From contig JAJFIM010000037.1 in assembly GCA_021774995.1 (NCBI GenBank), positions 1 to 5,250 on the forward strand: a stretch of DNA of 5,250 nucleotides. Direction: 5' to 3'. The notes beneath the pieces were generated by a model. That model did no database searches. It was not told where the DNA came from and saw only the letters and a program-made list of their open reading frames with translations. This DNA is from Alphaproteobacteria bacterium (lineage in GTDB: Bacteria; Pseudomonadota; Alphaproteobacteria; SMXP01). The position numbers and the translations under genes are program-made. Positions 1 through 5,250 of the stretch are shown here, in pieces; position 1 is the stretch's first letter, and every line of letters starts with the position of its first letter.

Positions 1-515
1 GGTGGTGGTCCGTAGACCTCAATCTTACGATTCGGCAAAGAGGCGTTTACATCCCTCCAGGTAGCATTGGGATTAGGGATCCATCCTCCATCTTCCGTTG
101 GGACATCCTTCGCCAATGCGAGGTAAAGGTCTTTGCGGCTGAGATTCAACCGTTCCGCTTCACGTGAATTGGCCACGACGATACCGTCATAGCCAATCTT
201 AATTTCGACAATTCTGTCCACGCCATTGGACTTGCATAATTCCACCTCTGAAGATTTGATCGCACGAGAAGCATTGGCAATATCTGGCGTATTATCTTGC
301 GTGCCGGCGCAGAACAACTTCATCCCCCCGCCCGTGCCCGTGCTTTCAACGATGGGGGTCTTGAAATTCGTGCTCTTGCCATAATGCTCGGCAACAGTCG
401 TTGCGAAGGGATAAACGGTGGATGAACCGACAATTTGAATCCTGTCTCGCGCTTGCGCACCCGGCGCTAGAGCAAAGCTGAGTGTTAAACCCAGAAAAAG
501 GGTGATTCCGCGCAT
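1..515 (-). CDS. pstS: PstS, periplasmic phosphate-binding protein of the Pst ABC transporter (N-terminal part, cut by window edge)
   Basis: This is the high-affinity phosphate receptor that binds inorganic phosphate in the periplasm and delivers it to PstCAB. I translated it by hand from the ATG at 515-513; 171 codons are open to the left edge, with no stop, so the C-terminal part is outside the window. Residues 1-22 form a Sec signal peptide: MRG, a hydrophobic core ITLFLGLTLSFALA, then a likely cleavage after AQA (20-22). The mature protein begins RDRIQIVGSSTVYPF, a hallmark of PstS-like proteins. A second ligand-loop motif, ESTGTGGGMKLFC, lies at 57-69, and DIANASRAI at 78-86 and IGYDGIVVAN at 107-116 also fit the family. 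The visible end, KIEVYGPP, is the usual hinge-region sequence. A Shine-Dalgarno AGGAG (530-526) sits 10 bases before the ATG. A Pho box lies upstream, and phoR precedes it in the same direction. Being a PstS-family protein is near certain; exclusive specificity for phosphate is inferred from context. Confidence 0.93.
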   Translation of the reverse strand, partial: MRGITLFLGLTLSFALAPGAQARDRIQIVGSSTVYPFATTVAEHYGKSTNFKTPIVESTGTGGGMKLFCAGTQDNTPDIANASRAIKSSEVELCKSNGVDRIVEIKIGYDGIVVANSREAERLNLSRKDLYLALAKDVPTEDGGWIPNPNATWRDVNASLPNRKIEVYGPP

Positions 516-525
516 GAAATTGATA

Positions 526-530
526 CTCCT
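526..530 (-). promoter_or_regulatory. Shine-Dalgarno sequence of pstS
   Basis: On the minus strand this reads AGGAG, with 10 bases between it and the ATG at 515-513. That spacing is slightly long but workable. It supports the chosen start, which is also the only one that gives a complete signal peptide. The first base of the motif is shared with the TAG stop of a possible 14-codon leader ORF (573-529). Confidence 0.7.
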
Positions 531-542
531 ATTTGAGTGTTT

Positions 543-575
543 GCATGTCGGAGACAGCCGCGCCGTCTCCCATGC
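543..575 (-). other. Stem-loop at or near the 5' end of the pstS leader
   Basis: An inverted repeat is readable on both strands. The outer arms GCATG (543-547) and CATGC (571-575) enclose inner arms GGAGAC (550-555) and GTCTCC (565-570). Two bases (548-549) are bulged on one side. The centre can add two more G-C pairs (557-558 with 562-563) across one A/C mismatch. No T-run follows on either strand, so it does not look like an intrinsic terminator. If the -10 at 585-580 is right, transcription would begin near 573 and the hairpin would form almost at the 5' end of the mRNA. There it could stabilise the message or act as a regulatory structure. The function is inferred. Confidence 0.5.
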
Positions 576-579
576 GCAA

Positions 580-585
580 ACATTA
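580..585 (-). promoter_or_regulatory. Candidate -10 element of the pstS promoter
   Basis: The minus strand reads TAATGT, a partial match to TATAAT. Seventeen bases upstream the -35 position falls at 608-603 (TAAAAG), which is not a consensus -35 and overlaps the last Pho half-site and its spacer. PhoB-activated promoters have this design: the Pho box replaces the -35 element. The predicted start of transcription is an A near 573. The assignment rests on spacing more than on hexamer quality. Confidence 0.45.
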
Positions 586-603
586 CGCAGTCAGGCGCAC
601 CCC

Positions 604-636
604 TTTTATGACAGGTGTTTAACAGTTTTATGACAG
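604..636 (-). promoter_or_regulatory. Pho box with three PhoB half-sites upstream of pstS
   Basis: On the minus strand three heptamers stand in direct repeat: CTGTCAT (636-630), CTGTTAA (625-619) and CTGTCAT (614-608). Each is followed by a 4-base AT-rich spacer (AAAA, ACAC, AAAA), giving an exact 11-bp period. The known PhoB site is two or more CTGTCAT-like direct repeats in an 11-bp register, one helical turn per monomer. The two outer half-sites are perfect and the middle one differs in two bases. It lies about 90 bases upstream of the pstS start and directly before a candidate -10. It implies PhoB-dependent induction of pstS, and of any pst genes co-transcribed with it, under phosphate limitation. 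Confidence 0.92.
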
Positions 637-687
637 CAGGCTTACTAAGCCCCTGGGCGTTGGAGAGAAATAATCTCAAATCGCGTT

Positions 688-1725
688 TTAGGTGGGCAGA
701 TAGACCGTAAACGTACTCCCTTCGCCCGGCGCGCTTTCAATGGTGAGGCGGCCTCTGTGATGGTTCACGATATGCTTAACAATTGCCAACCCGAGGCCTG
801 TGCCGCCCATGGACCGTGAGCGGCCTTTATCGACACGGTAGAATCTCTCTGTTAAACGCGGCAGATATTCAGGAGAAATTCCCTCTCCTTCATTGTGTAT
901 GGCAACCGCCACCCCCGGCCCGCCAATATCTGGGATTCGGTCGACATGGCGTAGAGTCAACGTGATGACGCCGCCCGATGCGCCATACTTAATCGCATTG
1001 TCAATAAGGTTTTGAAAAATTTGGATCAATTCATCACTGTCGCCCGGAATCTCACTCAATGGATCACGGCAAATCAATTGCGTCGTCATTGACTTTTCTT
1101 GCGTCTTGGCAAGAAGAAGCTCAATGACATTTTGCAAAATATTTCTCAAATCAACCCTTCCCAGAGGGCGAACATGCTCATTGGCTTCAACCGATGAAAG
1201 TGACAGCAAATCATCGATCAACCTGGTCATACGGCCGGCTTCCGCAGACATGATGGAGAGAAAATGTTCGCGGGCTTGCGCATCGTCGCGTGCGGGCCCC
1301 TGCAGAGTTTCGATAAAACCGACAAGGGCCGCCAGGGGCGAGCGTAATTCGTGACTGACATTCGCGACAAATACCCGGCGCACCTCAACGGCTTGAATTG
1401 CCGCAGTAATATCATGCAGAATTAAAATCACAGCAACGCCCGGGCTTTGCGCATCTCCTTCAGGCAGTCGAAAGGCCCGCATTTCGAAGGTTCGGGAAAC
1501 GGGATGGGTAATTGAAACGTCACCTTGTTCGTACGCCTCTCCTTTTAATGCCGCATCAACAGCTTCCAATATCTCAGGATGGCGCAATGACAGCGCGAGA
1601 TCGCGGTCGCGAAAGCCGGGGGTAAGAATTTCCCGCGCCGCTTGATTAGCGTCCACTATTTCCCGTTCGGGATTCAACAAAAATATAGCGTCAGGTAAGT
1701 ATTCAAGGATCTCGTTATCCACCAC
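688..1725 (-). CDS. phoR: PhoR, phosphate-regulon sensor histidine kinase lacking membrane segments
   Basis: PhoR autophosphorylates and passes the phosphate to PhoB when phosphate is scarce. The 345 residues hold a PAS domain (about 7-110), a HisKA dimerisation domain with SHELRSP at 124-130 (phospho-acceptor His125), and a HATPase domain with N-box FQNLIDNAIKYG (237-248), G1 NEGEGI (278-283), F-box ERFYRVD (293-299) and G2 GGTGLGLAIVKHIV (307-320). FVANVSHELRSPLAAL, GFIETLQGPARDD and PRLTERFYRVDKGRSRS are typical of alphaproteobacterial PhoR. The start is GTG at 1725; a second GTG follows immediately. The frame is closed upstream by a stop at 1800-1798, with no start codon in between, so no N-terminal transmembrane region can be added. 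The ribosome site is weak (GGAAGAAAGAG before the GTG). The G1 box has Asn278 where Asp is usual. pstS follows 172 bp downstream on the same strand, which supports the phosphate role. Confidence 0.9.
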   Translation of the reverse strand: MVDNEILEYLPDAIFLLNPEREIVDANQAAREILTPGFRDRDLALSLRHPEILEAVDAALKGEAYEQGDVSITHPVSRTFEMRAFRLPEGDAQSPGVAVILILHDITAAIQAVEVRRVFVANVSHELRSPLAALVGFIETLQGPARDDAQAREHFLSIMSAEAGRMTRLIDDLLSLSSVEANEHVRPLGRVDLRNILQNVIELLLAKTQEKSMTTQLICRDPLSEIPGDSDELIQIFQNLIDNAIKYGASGGVITLTLRHVDRIPDIGGPGVAVAIHNEGEGISPEYLPRLTERFYRVDKGRSRSMGGTGLGLAIVKHIVNHHRGRLTIESAPGEGSTFTVYLPT

Positions 1726-2060
1726 GTATCTCTTTCTTCCACAATTTGCACCGGGATGGCCCCCAGATAAATGAAACTGATGAAATAATAAATTTTCTTA
1801 GAGCCGGCGCACACGAAAAAAGTGCAGGGTTCGCAAGAGCGTAAATAAATTTATGCCCAAACAAACGCAAGTCCATCGCACACCCCAGCCACAACTCACG
1901 ATTCCACAATTTTTGAGTTATCACATTCGGTTTCCGTTACGACATTGAGATCTAATTATTGTTTATTCACCACGGGTTAACCGCAATTACTCAATATATA
2001 CGCCAGAGTTTATTCAGTATTCGGATTATCGAAAACACATTCAGATGAAATGCCGCAATC
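1726..2060. promoter_or_regulatory. Divergent intergenic region between phoR and the hybrid kinase
   Basis: These 335 bases must hold the promoters of two divergent genes. No Pho box (CTGTCAT-like pair at 11 bp) is visible, so phoR itself does not appear to be PhoB-driven from here. Toward the plus-strand gene the region is AT-rich from about 1950. It has a TATATA (1995-2000) that could serve as a -10 but has no good -35 at 16-18 bp. It also has a palindrome GGTTAACC (1975-1982) and a 9-base direct repeat GTTTATTCA at 1961-1969 and 2008-2016. On the minus strand a weak pair, TTGCGT and TATTTA with a 17-base spacer, lies near 1873-1845. None of these is strong enough to call as a promoter. No convincing small gene is present. 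Confidence 0.5.
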
Positions 2061-5000
2061 ATGGCGCCAAACACGCAGACGTCAAACAAAAAGTACATCA
2101 GCCACGCCGCCTTTAGCGTTTTCATGGTAATCGCCCTATGGCTAGTATACAGCGCTGAATGGCGTGATACTATTTTTATATTTTTTTCAACACCAGATTT
2201 TTTAGTGTTCTTGGCAACCGTGATCGGCCTCTTGCACCTCACCATCTATTATGGATGCAAAGACGATTATTCACTTATCATCGGCATAGGGTTTCTTGGC
2301 GCTGCGTTTTTCGATCAATGCAGCGCATTGACGAATATTAATACCGTTGAAATGGGCGTTACCCCCCAAGACATATCGACATGGCGCGCTTTATCATCAC
2401 CCGCTTATCTCGCCTTCATGCTGGTTTTAAGCCTCAACTTTTGGAATTCCGGCATAGGGGACATCCAATATTATTCCAACCTTCAAGATAAAATTATCCA
2501 ACATAAAAATCGAATTATTATTGGGGCTTTTATACTTTTTGCCACCCCCTTTTTCATACCCTTCTCGACGCCCGCCGCTTTTACATCAACATTTCAGTTC
2601 ATGTGGATGATCGAAATAGTGCCGATATCCCTCTTTCTTGTTGCGTTGCGCGGGTATGCCGTAAAATTCCGTTGGCGCCATAGCCTTCATGAATCATGGC
2701 TCGTTATGTCTATGATTGCATTTGCACTGATGGAATTAATCGCCCTGTTTCTTCTTTTTTCCTCAGTTACTTACCCTTATTTTAATACTGAAATCGCAAA
2801 ATTTTCCGGATATATTTTTGCCTTTCTCGGCGTTTTATACGTCATTCATTCGAGTTACCGCAAACAAATCGACTATGAAGTGCAACTACTGGAAACGAGC
2901 GAAGCTGCAGAGGATGCGCTTGCCGAAATGAATTCTTATCGCATTGCTTTAGAGCAACACGCCATAGTCGCGGTAACAAACCCCAAAGGGAAGATCACTT
3001 ATGCAAGTGAGAAATTTTGCGCCATATCAAAGTTTGACCGGGACGAACTTGTGGGACAAGACCACCGCATCGTCAATTCCGGGCAGCACCCGAAATCGTT
3101 TTTTAACAATCTTTGGAAAACAATAAGTTCGGGAAGCGTTTGGCAAGGGCAAGTCCAAAACACAGCAAAGAATGGCGATTCTTATTGGGTAGACACATCG
3201 ATTATCCCATTCAAGGATAGTTATGGGAAAATATCGAAATACATCGCTATTCGTACAGATGTGACGCCGATGAAAGAAACATTGATGGCGCTGGAGCGAC
3301 AAAAAGAAAACCAGAGAATCCTAAACGATCTTCTCCAAATTTCTCTCACAGACATGTATCTTAAAGACATATTAGATTGCGCATTAGAGTATATATTTTC
3401 CGTATCGTGGCTCTCCACATTGCCTAAAGGCGGTATATTTCTTGCCGACGAGAAGGCGCAAACACTCACGCTCACCTCACAGTTAAATCTATCCGTTCAG
3501 AACAAAACACTTTGTAATAAAATTGCATTCGGCCAATGCCTTTGCGGACGCGCCGCGCAAAGTCGGAAAATTCAATTCGCTGATTGCATTGACCACCGTC
3601 ATGACGTGCGGTTTGAGGGAATGGGGCCCCACGGTCACTATAATATTCCCATCATCAAAGAAGACAACATCTTGGGCGTCATGGTGTTATATCTTTCCCA
3701 TGGCAGTTCATATGACGCCGAGCAGGCCGCATTTCTAACGGCGGTGACCGATGTTCTTGCCATCGTGATTGATCGTAAAGACAGCGAACATCAAATTGAA
3801 CAAGCAAAACAGGAAGCGGAAGAAGCGAACCAGGCCAAATCAGCATTTCTCGCATCTATGAGCCATGAAATCCGCACCCCCATGAATGGGGTTTTAGGCA
3901 TGCTTCATTGCCTCGAAGATACAGATTTGGCGGATGAACAACGGCATTATGCTCAAACCGCCAAAGAGTCGGCGGGCGCTCTCCTGACCCTGATCGACGA
4001 TATACTCGACTACTCGAAAATTGAAGCCGGCAAAGTTGAACTTGAGGACATCGCCTATAGCCAGGACGAGCTTATTCAAAACGTTATATCAACCATGGCG
4101 ACAAAAGCCGGTGAAAAAAACGTCGGGCTCAAGGTCGAAACAAACGGAGCGTTTCCCAATCGGGTGATTGGAGACCCCATTCGCTTGCGTCAAATTCTTT
4201 TTAACCTCATCGGCAATGCATTAAAATTTACTGAAGAAGGAAATGTTATCCTTCGGCGCTCTTCTCAATCTTTACCAAATGGCGATATAATTATAAAATT
4301 TGAAGTGATCGATTCAGGCATCGGCATCGCCCCTGAAGCTATCCCCTCATTATTTTCTAGATTCACGCAGGTAGACAATTCAACAACGCGCCGATACGGC
4401 GGCACTGGCTTAGGGTTGGCGATCTCTCAAGACCTTTCAAAACTTATGGGTGGTGAAATCGGCGTTGAGAGCGCGCCGGGCGAGGGCAGTACATTCTGGT
4501 TCACCATACGCTGCCAGCCCGCAAAAATGGACGAGCCTAGTTCATCAACAAATACGGATGAGAACCAAACGCCCTTATCCAAACTCAAAATTCTCGTGGC
4601 CGAGGATCATCGCGTCAACCAAATGGTTATTCGTAAATTCCTGGAAAAAGCCGGGCATGACATCGAGATTGTAGAGAATGGCCTCCAGGCTGTAGAAGCC
4701 GTAAAAAGCGCGCCATATGATCTGATCCTTATGGACATTCAAATGCCCGAATTGGATGGAGAAGGAGCGACGCGCCGAATTCGCGCCATGGATTCAACCA
4801 TTTGTTCTATACCCATTATCGCTTTGACGGCCGATGTTCTACCTGAACAGCGCGCGCGTTTCTTCGCGGCAGGCATGAACGGACACATCGCCAAACCAAT
4901 CGATCCTCAAAATATGTTTGAGACCATCGCGCAGGTGATGTCCGAAAGGACGCAAGTCATCGCCACCCTCCAGCCAGCAGAGCAGGCTGCCGCCATCTAA
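2061..5000 (+). CDS. Membrane-bound hybrid histidine kinase: 8-segment sensor, PAS, GAF, HisKA, HATPase, receiver
   Basis: This 979-residue hybrid sensor kinase starts a multi-step phosphorelay. Residues 1-268 have about eight hydrophobic segments (near 15-32, 47-66, 70-90, 113-128, 152-168, 178-201, 213-236, 248-266). The layout recalls MASE3-type sensor modules, but this is tentative. A short coiled coil leads to a PAS domain (about 292-403, with GQDHRIVNSGQHP and NGDSYWVDTSIIPF). A GAF domain (about 418-571) has GQCLCGRAA at 491-499 and HGHY at 524-527. After a coiled-coil linker come HisKA (SHEIRTP 601-607, His602) and HATPase (N-box LFNLIGNALKF 713-723, G1 DSGIGI 751-756, G2 GGTGLGLAI 780-788). 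The receiver (about 842-957) has E848/D849, phospho-acceptor D892, T923 and K945. All catalytic residues are present. There is no HPt domain, so a separate HPt protein is needed. An in-frame stop at 2046-2048 makes ATG 2061 the earliest start; no Shine-Dalgarno is evident. The signal and target pathway cannot be told from the sequence. Confidence 0.95.
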   Translation: MAPNTQTSNKKYISHAAFSVFMVIALWLVYSAEWRDTIFIFFSTPDFLVFLATVIGLLHLTIYYGCKDDYSLIIGIGFLGAAFFDQCSALTNINTVEMGVTPQDISTWRALSSPAYLAFMLVLSLNFWNSGIGDIQYYSNLQDKIIQHKNRIIIGAFILFATPFFIPFSTPAAFTSTFQFMWMIEIVPISLFLVALRGYAVKFRWRHSLHESWLVMSMIAFALMELIALFLLFSSVTYPYFNTEIAKFSGYIFAFLGVLYVIHSSYRKQIDYEVQLLETSEAAEDALAEMNSYRIALEQHAIVAVTNPKGKITYASEKFCAISKFDRDELVGQDHRIVNSGQHPKSFFNNLWKTISSGSVWQGQVQNTAKNGDSYWVDTSIIPFKDSYGKISKYIAIRTDVTPMKETLMALERQKENQRILNDLLQISLTDMYLKDILDCALEYIFSVSWLSTLPKGGIFLADEKAQTLTLTSQLNLSVQNKTLCNKIAFGQCLCGRAAQSRKIQFADCIDHRHDVRFEGMGPHGHYNIPIIKEDNILGVMVLYLSHGSSYDAEQAAFLTAVTDVLAIVIDRKDSEHQIEQAKQEAEEANQAKSAFLASMSHEIRTPMNGVLGMLHCLEDTDLADEQRHYAQTAKESAGALLTLIDDILDYSKIEAGKVELEDIAYSQDELIQNVISTMATKAGEKNVGLKVETNGAFPNRVIGDPIRLRQILFNLIGNALKFTEEGNVILRRSSQSLPNGDIIIKFEVIDSGIGIAPEAIPSLFSRFTQVDNSTTRRYGGTGLGLAISQDLSKLMGGEIGVESAPGEGSTFWFTIRCQPAKMDEPSSSTNTDENQTPLSKLKILVAEDHRVNQMVIRKFLEKAGHDIEIVENGLQAVEAVKSAPYDLILMDIQMPELDGEGATRRIRAMDSTICSIPIIALTADVLPEQRARFFAAGMNGHIAKPIDPQNMFETIAQVMSERTQVIATLQPAEQAAAI

Positions 5001-5081
5001 AACACGGCATGCCTTCATGATTGAGAGGAATCGCTTTTTCGGCAGAACTCAGAGCCGCGGCGTTTGATTTATTTAGAAAGC

Positions 5082-5116
5082 GGCGGGACACTTTTACAAA
5101 AGCCCCGCCACTCTTT
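5082..5116 (+). terminator. Probable intrinsic terminator after the hybrid kinase, possibly bidirectional
   Basis: Arms GGCGGG (5082-5087) and CCCGCC (5104-5109) form a 6-bp GC-only stem. An inner stem CTTT/AAAG (5091-5094 with 5099-5102) stacks above it around a small loop, with ACA and a C unpaired between the two stems. On the plus strand ACTCTTT follows; on the minus strand GCTTTCT follows. Both tails are only moderately T-rich. The position, 81 bases after the kinase stop and 29 bases beyond the stop of a possible convergent gene, suits a shared terminator. Confidence 0.5.
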
Positions 5117-5138
5117 AAATGCTGAAGCCGAAAATAAG

Positions 5139-5250
5139 CTATAGACTAAAAGCTATCCGGCCAAAGAAATTTCGCCCTGCGCCAGGCAGACGGGCGCCCA
5201 CAGGAACATCGCTTGACGTCACGCGGTTAAACCCCGAGAGGTGTTCTTGG
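5139..5250 (-). CDS. Possible 3' end of a convergent gene, product not recognised (partial)
   Basis: On the minus strand one frame is open from the right edge for 36 codons to a TAG at 5141-5139. It reads QEHLSGFNRVTSSDVPVGAR, then LPGAGRNFFGRIAFSL. The other two minus-strand frames close early, and no plausible gene start is seen on the plus strand. A hairpin that could terminate it lies 29 bases beyond the stop. I do not recognise the product, and 36 open codons can occur by chance, so this is a weak call resting mainly on its placement before a terminator-like hairpin. Confidence 0.35.
   Translation of the reverse strand, partial: QEHLSGFNRVTSSDVPVGARLPGAGRNFFGRIAFSL

Noticed and set aside
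637..655. Inverted repeat GGCTT/AAGCC (639-643, 647-651) as a terminator for phoR
   Set aside because: The stem is only 5 bp and no T-run follows on the minus strand. It abuts the Pho box, and phoR may simply read into pstS.
485..679. 64-codon minus-strand frame between phoR and pstS
   Set aside because: It runs through the Pho box and promoter and overlaps the signal peptide of pstS in another frame. It is a chance frame.
783..1415. Plus- and minus-strand frames inside phoR
   Set aside because: They lie wholly within a strongly conserved kinase coding sequence and their translations have no recognisable motif.
1715..1924. 69-codon minus-strand frame directly upstream of phoR, considered as a detached PhoR N-terminus or small gene
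   Set aside because: It ends inside the phoR start in another frame, has no clear ribosome site and no continuous transmembrane helix, and resembles no PhoR N-terminal region.
1977..1990. TTAA followed by TTAC as a CtrA-type site
   Set aside because: The spacer is 6 rather than 7 bases and the second half is imperfect, so the match is not above chance in an AT-rich stretch.
1991..2245. 84-codon minus-strand frame over the start of the hybrid kinase
   Set aside because: It is antisense to the first membrane segments. Hydrophobic codons read backwards give open frames, and there is no ribosome site or family resemblance.
5019..5039. GATT/AATC mini-hairpin followed by five Ts just after the kinase stop
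   Set aside because: A 4-bp AT-rich stem is too weak for an intrinsic terminator. The GC-rich hairpin at 5082-5109 is the better candidate.
5138..5156. Two AGCTAT copies near the right end as a repeat or attachment site
   Set aside because: The repeat is only six bases, with no flanking structure, tRNA gene or integrase.

Overview
The window most likely comes from the chromosome of an alphaproteobacterium of moderate GC content (judged by eye, not counted). The main grounds are the PhoR-type kinase, whose C-terminal half matches the alphaproteobacterial PhoR pattern, and the linkage of phoR to pst genes. No phage, transposon, CRISPR or RNA gene is visible.

Layout. Bases 1-515 (minus strand) hold the N-terminal 171 codons of a periplasmic phosphate-binding protein, PstS, cut off by the window edge. 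Bases 516-687 are its control region. It has a textbook Pho box of three half-sites spaced exactly 11 bp apart, a plausible -10 element, a strong 5'-leader hairpin and a Shine-Dalgarno sequence. Bases 688-1725 (minus strand) encode PhoR, the phosphate-responsive sensor kinase, in a form with no membrane segments. Bases 1726-2060 are a 335-bp divergent intergenic region. Bases 2061-5000 (plus strand) encode a 979-residue hybrid histidine kinase: membrane sensor, PAS, GAF, HisKA, HATPase and receiver. Bases 5001-5250 hold a probable terminator, possibly bidirectional, and perhaps the 3' tail of a convergent gene entering from the right.

How the genes fit together. phoR and pstS run in the same direction. 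The Pho box between them implies that pstS, and probably further pst/phoU/phoB genes beyond the left edge, is induced by phosphorylated PhoB under phosphate limitation. PhoR would control PhoB. PstS would capture periplasmic phosphate and, through the transporter and PhoU, feed back on PhoR. The hybrid kinase is divergent and carries its own receiver but no HPt domain, so its phosphorelay partners lie elsewhere. Nothing in the sequence ties it directly to phosphate.

The window is largely interpretable as known families and I do not see an undescribed system. The points most worth a second look are the PhoR without membrane helices, the pstS leader (hairpin plus a possible 14-codon leaderless ORF ending on the Shine-Dalgarno), and the Cys/His-rich signature in the GAF domain of the hybrid kinase.
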